Positions 27,241 to 34,580 of a stretch of DNA of 61,037 nt are shown in pieces. Within the stretch, counting starts at the first letter, position 1. Every line of letters begins with the position of its first letter. The stretch comes from Cytophagaceae bacterium (lineage in GTDB: Bacteria > Bacteroidota > Bacteroidia > Cytophagales > Flexibacteraceae): the NCBI GenBank assembly GCA_027490155.1, contig JAIXYP010000063.1, positions 1 to 61,037 of the forward strand, read 5' to 3'. The notes under the pieces are model-generated. The model saw only the letters and a list, made by a program, of their open reading frames with translations, was not told the DNA's origin and ran no database searches. Made by a program: the position numbers and the translations under genes.

Positions 27241-28956
27241 ATGAATCGTCAAGTTTCAACAGCTACAGCAATCCTGCGCCGCACAGCGCGCAGGGTTGCC
27301 CTTTCGGCAGGGCTAAGCCTAGCAGTCGCTGCGGGTGCGTCGGCGCAGAGTTTCCGCGACTTTTCGCAGTTTCATCTCACTCCGACTCTCGTCAATCCGG
27401 CATCTGCTGGTCTGGACAATGATTTCAAAGTCTTGTACGGACAGCGCCAGCAGTCAATCGGCGCCAACAGTTTCATCAGCCACGCTGTTTCATTGACTTA
27501 TCCGTTTTTCGGAGAGCGCAATGGCCAGCAAGTGCGCACCAGCCACGTAGGTTTGACCTATGTGTCCGACCGTGCAGGCATTGGTGGGTTGCTCAATGTC
27601 AATGGGTTCATGGGTAGCTACAGCTACAACCTGAGCCTCAACGAAGAGCACCGCATAGGCCTTGGTATTCAGGTTGGATTCTACAACCGCTCTGTTAACC
27701 GTGATCTCCTGAGGTCAGGTGCGCAGTTCAATGGTAGCACTGGCAGCTATGATCCGAGTCTTAACTTTGGCGAGCTTGAGCTTACCGGCGGTAACAACTC
27801 GACTAATTATGCTGTTGTCAACGGTGGTGTCCAATACTTCAGGGAGGTTGATAGCCAAGTTCGTCACCACATTGGTCTCGCCTGGCAGAACATTAACCAG
27901 CCGCTCTATTCGTTCAATGCAGCTCCAAAAGCCAACCTGCCTGCGATTTTTGTTGTTGATGGTGGGATCAATATCTTACCTGTGGAAAACAGGTTTGTTG
28001 TGGAGCCTAACTTCCGTGCCGTATATCTAAACGCGGACAACAACCAAATTAACCTTGGGTCTTTGTTCAAGTACAAGTTAGATGAGAGCGATGCCACTTA
28101 TGGTCATATCGGTGTAGGTGCTTGGTATAGCCTCAACAATGCTGCAATCTTGTCGGCTGAGGTTTCTATCCCATACTTCTTTGCTGGTTACAGCTATGAT
28201 GCTACTGTGTCTAACCTAGCGCGTAATGCAGCAGCTAGCACCCACGAAATTGTAGTTGGTTACCGGATGAACCGTTATAAGGCAAGTCCTAAGGTCGATG
28301 TAACGCCGCCACCAGTTACTCCTAAGCGTGATACTGTAAAACCAGTAGCCCCTGTTGTCAAACCAACACCACCTCCTGCTCCGCCAAAAGTTGTCGAGCC
28401 AGAGCCAGTGAAGGTTGAGCCTGTGACTCCTGTTCCAGCAGTAGTAGAGGAACCAGTTGTTAAGCCTGTAAAGCCTGTCAAACCTATCAAACGCAAACCG
28501 CGTCGTGGTGGTAAAGGAGCTAAGGCTACAAAGTCCGTCAAAGGTGGCAAGGCCAAGTATGCAATCGATCGTAACAACGTAGCACTAGCCAGCAAGTACA
28601 AGTTGACACCTGCTGAGATTGCTATACTGAACCGCAAACCAGCGTTCAATCTCAATGATTGGGAGCTGTCTAGCGAAAGCAAAAAACAACTCGAAGACCT
28701 AGCTGAAGTGATGAAAAATCACCCAGATATGCGCGTCGAGATTGGTGGCCACACTTGTACAATTGGTACAGATGCCCAGAACCAAATCGTCGGTAGCCGT
28801 CGTTGTGACGCTGGTTTTGATTATCTGACTGGCAAAGGCACTGATGCTAGCAAGCTGTCTAAAAACAACTATACCAGCACATTGCCGATTGGCGACAATA
28901 CTACCTCTGACGGTCGTGTCAAGAACCGCCGTATTAGCTTCAAGATTATTGAATAA
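27241..28956 (+). CDS. PorP/SprF-family T9SS membrane protein fused to a C-terminal OmpA-like domain
   Basis: From ATG 27241 the product has 571 residues; the frame also opens with a TTG at 27199 that touches the upstream stop, but the signal peptide (RRVALSAGLSLAVAAGASAQ) favours the later start. Residues about 37-340 are a PorP/SprF outer-membrane barrel: FSQFHLTPTLVNPASAGLDN, the Gly/Asn-rich LGIQVGFYNRSV, then VNGGVQYFRE and FFAGYSYD near the end. A Pro/Val/Lys-rich linker (about 355-440) precedes an OmpA-like domain with MRVEIGGHTC and DGRVKNRRISF. PorP/SprF proteins escort or anchor particular T9SS type B cargo at the outer membrane; OmpA domains grip peptidoglycan. The fusion would couple both. 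Its position 42 bp after the giant type B gene implies a cognate pair. Confidence 0.85.
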   Translation: MNRQVSTATAILRRTARRVALSAGLSLAVAAGASAQSFRDFSQFHLTPTLVNPASAGLDNDFKVLYGQRQQSIGANSFISHAVSLTYPFFGERNGQQVRTSHVGLTYVSDRAGIGGLLNVNGFMGSYSYNLSLNEEHRIGLGIQVGFYNRSVNRDLLRSGAQFNGSTGSYDPSLNFGELELTGGNNSTNYAVVNGGVQYFREVDSQVRHHIGLAWQNINQPLYSFNAAPKANLPAIFVVDGGINILPVENRFVVEPNFRAVYLNADNNQINLGSLFKYKLDESDATYGHIGVGAWYSLNNAAILSAEVSIPYFFAGYSYDATVSNLARNAAASTHEIVVGYRMNRYKASPKVDVTPPPVTPKRDTVKPVAPVVKPTPPPAPPKVVEPEPVKVEPVTPVPAVVEEPVVKPVKPVKPIKRKPRRGGKGAKATKSVKGGKAKYAIDRNNVALASKYKLTPAEIAILNRKPAFNLNDWELSSESKKQLEDLAEVMKNHPDMRVEIGGHTCTIGTDAQNQIVGSRRCDAGFDYLTGKGTDASKLSKNNYTSTLPIGDNTTSDGRVKNRRISFKIIE

Positions 28957-29031
28957 GTAAATCTGCAAGTTGGGATCACTTTTTTTGTCCCACCAGCAGT
29001 TGCTTAATCAGCTCTTGACTATACTTTCCCT

Positions 29032-29070
29032 AAAAGTCCTGATAAGGTTAGCCTTGTCAGGACTTTTTTT
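29032..29070 (+). terminator. Intrinsic terminator of the giant/PorP operon
   Basis: AAAAGTCCTGATAAGG and CCTTGTCAGGACTTTTTTT form a 15-bp stem with one mismatch around a TTAG loop, followed by a T-run. It lies 76 bp after the PorP-OmpA stop. Confidence 0.85.
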
Positions 29071-29150
29071 GTTCTGGCAAACTATTTTGACCTTACATGC
29101 GTATATATGCAAGGACGGGCCAAAGCATAACAAGCCAATGTCCTATCACT

Positions 29151-29852
29151 ATGTTAACAGACCAGATAAGTAAGTTTCGGATTCTAGCCCATGTCATACT
29201 CATGACCTTGACTAGTTTTACGTTGACCCAATGCCAAGCAGGGCCACAGTCAGAGGCTGAGCGTAAGGCTGACTCAATTTCAACCACTAAAACAAAAGAC
29301 ATGGAAGTGCTAGCAGGACAAGCGACAGAGGTTGCAACATTTGGAAACGGTTGCTTTTGGTGTACAGAGGCTGTTTTCCAGAGTCTCAAAGGGGTGATCA
29401 AGGTGGAAAGTGGCTATAGCGGTGGCAAAATCAGCAATCCGACCTATAAGGAGGTTTGTAGTGGTAACACTGGTCATGCCGAAGTTATCCAGATTACGTA
29501 TGATCCGACACAAGTGACCTTTGGGAAATTGCTAGAGGTCTTTTTTTACAGTCATGACCCGACAACACTCAATCGTCAAGGGAATGATGTCGGTACGCAG
29601 TATCGCTCTGTGGTTTTCTACCACTCTGACAGCCAAAGGCAGCAGGCTAGGGAGGTAATTGCGAAGCTTGATAAGTCAGGATCATGGCCTGACCCGATTG
29701 TGACGGAGGTGTCGCCTTTTTCCGTATTCTATAAGGCTGAGGACTACCACCAAGACTATTATAACCTAAATGGTCGGGAACCCTATTGTAATTACGTGAT
29801 CAAACCAAAGGTGGATAAGTTCAAGAAAGCCTTTGCACAAGATATCAAGTAG
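29151..29852 (+). CDS. msrA: Peptide-methionine (S)-S-oxide reductase, lipoprotein form
   Basis: From ATG 29151 the product has 233 residues. A lipoprotein signal (ILAHVILMTLTSFTLTQC, lipobox LTQC) is followed by a linker and the MsrA fold. The fold has ATFGNGCFWCTEAVF with the catalytic Cys of the GCFWC motif, VESGYSGG, GHAEVIQITYDP, HDPTTLNRQGNDVGTQYRS and YHQDYY. MsrA reduces S-methionine sulfoxide in proteins. The lipid anchor places it in the envelope, where it would repair oxidised exported proteins. The frame extends to 29097, but only the start at 29151 leaves a proper signal. No msrB is fused or adjacent. It converges with pspC across a strong terminator. Confidence 0.94.
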   Translation: MLTDQISKFRILAHVILMTLTSFTLTQCQAGPQSEAERKADSISTTKTKDMEVLAGQATEVATFGNGCFWCTEAVFQSLKGVIKVESGYSGGKISNPTYKEVCSGNTGHAEVIQITYDPTQVTFGKLLEVFFYSHDPTTLNRQGNDVGTQYRSVVFYHSDSQRQQAREVIAKLDKSGSWPDPIVTEVSPFSVFYKAEDYHQDYYNLNGREPYCNYVIKPKVDKFKKAFAQDIK

Positions 29853-29887
29853 TGTGCAGGTTTATTCTCGTTGAGGTTAAAAAAACA

Positions 29888-29921
29888 AAAGCCTAGTATC
29901 CTGAAGTAGATACTAGGCTTT
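29888..29921. terminator. Bidirectional terminator between msrA and pspC
   Basis: AAAGCCTAGTATC (29888-29900) and GATACTAGGCTTT (29909-29921) form a perfect 13-bp stem with an 8-nt loop. A-rich and T-rich flanks allow use from both sides. Confidence 0.85.
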
Positions 29922-29999
29922 ATTTATGGCTTGGTAGTTGCCTATGTTTTTATGCTGATTGAGCGCATTGAGGCCGCGGAGGTAGAAAATTGGTTTGGC

Positions 30000-30221
30000 T
30001 TAGATGTCCCAAATGGTACTACGTCCTTTGCGGCTGTGTTTGTTCCAGTCCAGCCAGAAGGCGAGTATCATGTATAATATCACTGGGCTCCCAACCGTTA
30101 GGAAGGAGGTGTAGATGAAAAACAACCTGACACTTCCGGCCGAAATGCCAGTTTTGTCCCCAAGCCAAGCACAGACACCAAAGGCGTTGCGCTCCAACTC
30201 TGACTTCAGCAACTGTATCAT
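30000..30221 (-). CDS. PspC-domain membrane protein
   Basis: 73 residues. NAFGVCAWLGDKTGISAGSV followed by RLFFIYTSFLTVGSPVILYM and ILAFWLDW is the compact PspC domain: an amphipathic Gly-containing segment and one transmembrane helix. PspC-type proteins sit in the inner membrane and in some bacteria take part in envelope-stress signalling; in Bacteroidota the stand-alone form is common and its role is not established. The gene is divergent from the OmpA/TPR lipoprotein gene, and a near-palindrome lies between them (30270-30295). Confidence 0.85.
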   Translation of the reverse strand: MIQLLKSELERNAFGVCAWLGDKTGISAGSVRLFFIYTSFLTVGSPVILYMILAFWLDWNKHSRKGRSTIWDI

Positions 30222-30269
30222 GATCGTAAATGGTTAGGTTTATGTGATGGCTGACCACAAATATCACAA

Positions 30270-30295
30270 GTTATTGGGCATTCTCGTCCAATAAC
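30270..30295. promoter_or_regulatory. Inverted repeat between divergent pspC and OmpA/TPR genes
   Basis: GTTATTGG (30270-30277) and CCAATAAC (30288-30295) are perfect 8-bp arms around 10 bp. This is typical operator geometry and it lies upstream of both divergent genes. A TAAACTTG box (30318-30325, one mismatch to TAnnTTTG) could serve the rightward gene. Confidence 0.4.
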
Positions 30296-30390
30296 GGTCA
30301 GTTCGGAGATTTTGTGGTAAACTTGCACCAAAATTAACAAAAAAACTGGGTCAAAAGCAAGACCTTTTTTGAAACTAGCGTCTCTCTTAC

Positions 30391-32199
30391 ATGAACAATA
30401 TTCCCTCGCGCATTCGTTTGTACGGTTTGGCCGCTTCTGCTGCTGTTTTGTTGGTCCTGCCGGGTTGTGACTTGGCCCGGATGCTAAAAAAGGCTAAGGA
30501 CCAAACTGTTACGGTTGTGCCTACGACCCTAGAGCTGCATGGCGATTCAGTTGCATTTGATGTCCAGGTTTCCTTGCCAACCAAGATGCTGAAGCCCAAC
30601 AAAATCTATGCACTTAGCCCGAACTACATGTATGGAGATCAGCGTTTGATCTTGGGTGAAATTGTCTTCAAGGGTAATGACTACCCGATGAGCGACGAAA
30701 AAGAGCCAAAATCGGCTAAACGCTTTAGTTTTCCATACAAAGGAAGTGCTATGGATCGCGGCGACTTGGTCTTTGTCGGGATTGCGAGTAACATAGGTGG
30801 CAAGCAAAAGCAAACCACTGATATTTCGTTTGGCAATAAGGGCGTCATTACAACAAGTCGTTTGGTACGCGATGTGTTTTATGCTAGCTATGCCGACCAT
30901 GGTTATAATGACCAGGAGGAGTTTACTCCGTCAACAGTGAAGTTCTACTTCGAACAAGGTCAGGACAAATTGCGCGATGTGGAGATTAAGGGGGACCGTG
31001 GCAAGCTTCTTGGTGCATTCATTGCTGCCAAGAACCCTACTCGTACTGTAATCATTACTGGCTCTCATAGTCCTGAGGGGCGTGAGGTTCGGAACTATGC
31101 ATTGTCAGAAGGACGTGCAAAGGCCATCGAGAAGTTCTATCGTGACCTGATGAAGAAGTACACCTACAAACTCAAGGCTGATAGCATCAAGTTTGTAACC
31201 CGTTCGCTTGTTCAGGATTGGAAACCCTTCAAGGATTCACTTGTTAAGTACAATGGTCTGACCACCGAGCAGAAGGCGCAAGTTTTCACCATCATCGATG
31301 GAAGCACTGCTGATTTTGCCACCACGGAGCTAGAACTGGCCAAGTTGCCATTCTATAATCAGCTCCTTAATGAGGTGTACCCTAAGCTCAGGACAGCGAA
31401 CACCGAGATCTTGGATCTGAAGGCAAAGAAAACGGAGGCCCAGATCAGCATTTATGCCAACGAAATTGTCGAAGGCAAACGTGATATTGCTTCGCTTAAC
31501 GAAGCTGAGTTTTTCTTTGCAGCTGCCAAGACCCCAGTTTTGGATGAGAAGAAACGGTTGTACCAATCTGCTACGAAACTCCGCAATAGCTGGAAGGCGC
31601 ATAATAACCTAGCAGCGGTTTACATCGAGCAGGCAATGAAACTGTCAGGTACAGATAGGATTGCCTTGGCCGACAAGGCCATCACGAGCCTTGAGATAGC
31701 CAAGGGCCTGAAAGAAGAGCCGACAGTATTGGCAAACTTATCGGCAGCTTATCTGTTGAAAGGCAATACTGCCAAAGCAGCTGAGAATATTTCACGTGCT
31801 GGACAATTGCGCCCAGATGACGTAACACGTCGGAACATCAATAGCATGAAAGGTGCCTTGTTGATACGTCTTGGTAAGTACCCTGCTGCGGTAGCTGCTT
31901 TGGCTGAAGGCAATAGCCAAGACCTTGTTAGCTATAACCGTGGCCTTGCCAACTTGCTTGCCAAAAACTACGATGCCGCTCAGTCAGCCCTTGAGGAGGC
32001 TCTTGCAGTAAATCCGAACCTTGCTGTTGCCCAGTATGCCCTAGCCGTTACAGGAGCCCGCAAAAAGGATGAAGCATTGATGGAGCGTGGTCTGAAGGCT
32101 GCCATCAAGCTAGATGACAACCTGCGTGCTCGGGCGGTTAACGACCTTGAGTTCATGAACTACTTTGGTGCAGACAACTTCAAGAATGCCATCAAGTAG
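30391..32199 (+). CDS. Lipoprotein with OmpA-like domain and TPR-type repeats
   Basis: 602 residues with a lipoprotein signal (LAASAAVLLVLPGC). Residues about 30-170 form a beta-rich domain. Residues about 185-300 resemble an OmpA domain: VKFYFEQGQDKLRD, TRTVIITGSHSPEGREVRNY, LSEGRAKAIEKFY. The C-terminal 200 residues are helical tetratricopeptide-like repeats (KAHNNLAAVYIEQA, PTVLANLSAAYLLKGNTAKA, YDAAQSALEEALAVNPNLAV). The layout suggests an envelope scaffold bound to peptidoglycan that holds partner proteins through its TPRs. It differs from PorE of the T9SS, which has TPR first, a propeller and OmpA last, so I do not call it porE. It is monocistronic, closed by a strong terminator. Confidence 0.72.
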   Translation: MNNIPSRIRLYGLAASAAVLLVLPGCDLARMLKKAKDQTVTVVPTTLELHGDSVAFDVQVSLPTKMLKPNKIYALSPNYMYGDQRLILGEIVFKGNDYPMSDEKEPKSAKRFSFPYKGSAMDRGDLVFVGIASNIGGKQKQTTDISFGNKGVITTSRLVRDVFYASYADHGYNDQEEFTPSTVKFYFEQGQDKLRDVEIKGDRGKLLGAFIAAKNPTRTVIITGSHSPEGREVRNYALSEGRAKAIEKFYRDLMKKYTYKLKADSIKFVTRSLVQDWKPFKDSLVKYNGLTTEQKAQVFTIIDGSTADFATTELELAKLPFYNQLLNEVYPKLRTANTEILDLKAKKTEAQISIYANEIVEGKRDIASLNEAEFFFAAAKTPVLDEKKRLYQSATKLRNSWKAHNNLAAVYIEQAMKLSGTDRIALADKAITSLEIAKGLKEEPTVLANLSAAYLLKGNTAKAAENISRAGQLRPDDVTRRNINSMKGALLIRLGKYPAAVAALAEGNSQDLVSYNRGLANLLAKNYDAAQSALEEALAVNPNLAVAQYALAVTGARKKDEALMERGLKAAIKLDDNLRARAVNDLEFMNYFGADNFKNAIK

Positions 32200-32244
32200 T
32201 TTGATGCCGCTAAGTTAAACGGCATCTCACTTGTGATACACTAC

Positions 32245-32288
32245 AAACAGGCCCTGATCACTGCTGTGTTTAGGGCCTGTTTGTTTTT
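32245..32288 (+). terminator. Intrinsic terminator of the OmpA/TPR lipoprotein gene
   Basis: AAACAGGCCCT (32245-32255) pairs with AGGGCCTGTTT (32272-32282) around a 16-nt loop and is followed by GTTTTT. Confidence 0.85.
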
Positions 32289-32413
32289 GATGGATTGTGA
32301 ATCAACAACAGCCATGGTTTGATCTGCCTAAGTTTAACTTTGTAACTAATGTTGCGCTTTGCCTAGGAGCCTAATTGGCTAGTTGCACCTAACAGTATAA
32401 GTCGTCATCCGAT

Positions 32414-33094
32414 ATGCCAACTCAAAAGACAATAGCAAATGCCATTGCGCATTATGCCAACCTTTGCCACCCAACAGACACCCAGCTGTTGGCCGTGAGC
32501 AAACTAAAGCCAGCCGCAGATGTGCTGTTGGCTTACGAAGCAGGGCAGCGGCACTTTGCAGAAAACTATGTCCAGGAGCTTGTGGATAAGTATGAGGCCT
32601 GCCCAAAGGATGTCTTTTGGCATTTCATAGGACATTTGCAGAGTAATAAGGTCAAGTACATTGTACCCTTTGTCCACCTGATCCAGAGTATTGATAGCCA
32701 GAAGTTGTTGCAGGAGGTTAGCAAACAGGCCCAGAAGATTGGCCGAGTTGTTGACGTGCTTTTGCAGATCTATATAGCCGCAGAGGATACCAAATTTGGA
32801 CTTGATGACCAGGAGGCTAGGCAAATATTAGCTGGTCAGGTCATGCACCCATTGCCTAACATCAGGATAGTAGGGCTAATGGGTATGGCCTCCTTCACCG
32901 ATGACAAGGAGCAAGTGGCAAAAGAGTTTGCAGGCTTGGCGGAGCGGAGAACGGACTGGGCTGATGTGTACCAACATGACAGTATCGACCTAAGAGAGCT
33001 AAGCATGGGTATGAGCCAAGATTTGGATCTGGCCTTAGCAGCAGGTAGCACCATGGTCAGGATCGGGACTGCTATCTTTGGGGCTAGGTCCTGA
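32414..33094 (+). CDS. YggS/PLPBP-family pyridoxal-phosphate homeostasis protein
   Basis: 226 residues, the full length of the family, which is a TIM barrel without the second domain of alanine racemases. The PLP-binding lysine is in LLAVSKLKPA. Other signatures are FAENYVQELVDKY, FWHFIGHLQSNKVKYI, IRIVGLMGMA, LSMGMSQDLDLAL and the C-terminal GSTMVRIGTAIFGAR. The protein binds PLP in the cytoplasm and buffers vitamin B6 and amino-acid pools; no catalytic activity is established. An exact TAACTTTG box lies at 32335-32342. Only 58 bp separate it from the next gene. Confidence 0.94.
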   Translation: MPTQKTIANAIAHYANLCHPTDTQLLAVSKLKPAADVLLAYEAGQRHFAENYVQELVDKYEACPKDVFWHFIGHLQSNKVKYIVPFVHLIQSIDSQKLLQEVSKQAQKIGRVVDVLLQIYIAAEDTKFGLDDQEARQILAGQVMHPLPNIRIVGLMGMASFTDDKEQVAKEFAGLAERRTDWADVYQHDSIDLRELSMGMSQDLDLALAAGSTMVRIGTAIFGARS

Positions 33095-33152
33095 GCTATT
33101 AGTCGGTAAGGGCTTAGGTTGAGACAAGGTTGTCCTCATACCCAATCAAGCT

Positions 33153-33914
33153 ATGGAGAATATGATATGGAATCGGATCTGGAGTTGGCTTGGTGCTCTT
33201 GCCTTGTCCTTTGGGCTCAGCACCTGCAATGACCCCAATGCTTGGGATTGCCTTAAATCTTCAGGGGAGTGGCGTCAGGAACAGCGGGTTTTGCCTAATG
33301 GTGTGAATGCGGTTAAAACAACTGATGGGGTAAACATACGGCTAAGTACGGACCTTGGACCTGAAGCCTACGCTGTGGAAGGTGGCGCGAATTTGCTCGA
33401 GAAGGTAAAGGTCGACGGCATTGGCCCGACACTTGACCTGCGTAATGAAAACGGTTGCAATCTGGCACGTGCAACACCTGATCAGTTATTGGTGCGCTTG
33501 CCAATGGGGCAGGGTAGTTGGCGCTTTTTTGACCTAGGAGGCTACGGCTCCCTAAGCAATGAGGATACATTGCGGGGCGATACCATTAGGGTTAATCAGT
33601 ATGGTGCAGGTAAGGTGGAACTCAAGGTCAAAACCAATTGGATGATCCTGGACCTCAACGGGAATGGGGATTTTGACCTCAGCGGCAGGACAAAGTATTT
33701 GCAAATCTTCACAGCCCTGTTCAATCGGTTTGATGCTACTGCTTGCGCCGCCGAGACGGTCTATATCTATGCCCGTGGTGAACATGACATCACTGTGCGG
33801 GCTGATAAGTTACTTTATGTCAGCATGGAGGGTACGGGAGATGTTAACTTTGTCGGCAACCCAGAGCTGATCGTGGAGCAGAAGGGCGGGCGCGGTGAGG
33901 TTAGGCCAAGGTAG
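33153..33914 (+). CDS. GIN-domain (DUF2807) lipoprotein
   Basis: 253 residues. An N-terminal signal (WSWLGALALSFGLSTC) ends in an acceptable lipobox with Cys near 25. The body is a beta-solenoid with GIN/head-type features: VNAVKTTDGVNIRLSTD, LLVRLPMG, YGAGKVELKVKTNWMILDLN, GNGDFDLSGRTKYLQIF and GTGDVNFVGNPEL. Such proteins are common Bacteroidota envelope proteins with no assigned biochemical role. The TonB-like gene next door is convergent. Confidence 0.8.
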   Translation: MENMIWNRIWSWLGALALSFGLSTCNDPNAWDCLKSSGEWRQEQRVLPNGVNAVKTTDGVNIRLSTDLGPEAYAVEGGANLLEKVKVDGIGPTLDLRNENGCNLARATPDQLLVRLPMGQGSWRFFDLGGYGSLSNEDTLRGDTIRVNQYGAGKVELKVKTNWMILDLNGNGDFDLSGRTKYLQIFTALFNRFDATACAAETVYIYARGEHDITVRADKLLYVSMEGTGDVNFVGNPELIVEQKGGRGEVRPR

Positions 33915-33956
33915 GAATCAATATTGAATTCCTTAAAGACCATTGATTTGATAGAC

Positions 33957-34442
33957 TCAATCCCAGGCAATGCCTTTCTTTTTGAATGAGATTGGTATGG
34001 TAACGCGGCTATTGACTGGTTGTTTTTGAGTTCGCCCAATGGACCAATGGGGCATCAGTCGAGCTACCCTTAGGGCTTCAGCGTTAGCTTTAGGTGACAA
34101 CCCCCTCTGGATATGGAAGAACTTATTTTCGCCATCCTTTGTCACCACGAATGACACATAGACCGTTCCGGTTATTCCTAAGGAGTCAAGCTCGCCACTT
34201 GGTCGGACTGTGTGTTTACGGATAAAGTCAATCAACTCTGAATCCCCACCTGGGTAGGTGGGTTGCTCTTCGACAACAAGGGCCAGATCATTCGGTGCAA
34301 ACGCCTTTTCGATACTATCTCTTGACGATATTGGCCGTGCACCAAAATGCGCCTGAGCATAACAAAATGAACAAGCACAGATTAAGATGGTGAATGTACC
34401 AAACACCTTTATGATGCAGTTTAGGAAGTTCTGAATAGGCAT
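33957..34442 (-). CDS. TonB C-terminal-domain protein (short energy-transducer-like)
   Basis: 161 residues from ATG 34442. One hydrophobic segment (VFGTFTILICACSFCYA) precedes a short linker and a TonB-type C-terminal domain: YPGGDSELIDFIRKH, VTKDGENKFFHIQRGLSP, AEALRVARLMPHW and VNSRVTIPISF. The usual Pro-rich periplasmic spacer is missing. The hydrophobic segment ends in AQA like a cleavable signal, so the protein may be exported rather than a genuine inner-membrane TonB. No ExbB/ExbD is nearby. It could be a periplasmic TonB-domain protein of unknown partner. Confidence 0.75.
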   Translation of the reverse strand: MPIQNFLNCIIKVFGTFTILICACSFCYAQAHFGARPISSRDSIEKAFAPNDLALVVEEQPTYPGGDSELIDFIRKHTVRPSGELDSLGITGTVYVSFVVTKDGENKFFHIQRGLSPKANAEALRVARLMPHWSIGRTQKQPVNSRVTIPISFKKKGIAWD

Positions 34443-34580
34443 CAATGGAATGTTTGTGCTATTTGTATAGCAAGATAACGAAAGGAGTTAAGTTATGGTG
34501 TTTTCGGTACTTAGGATTTGGCCTTGTTATGAGCGGTCTAGAAATTCAAGAGAGGTGGTCCAAATTTGGTATCTTGCTGT

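Noticed and set aside
30391-32199. Assignment of the OmpA/TPR lipoprotein as PorE of the type IX system
   Set aside because: Domain order is reversed and no beta-propeller is present; no other por/spr core gene lies nearby.
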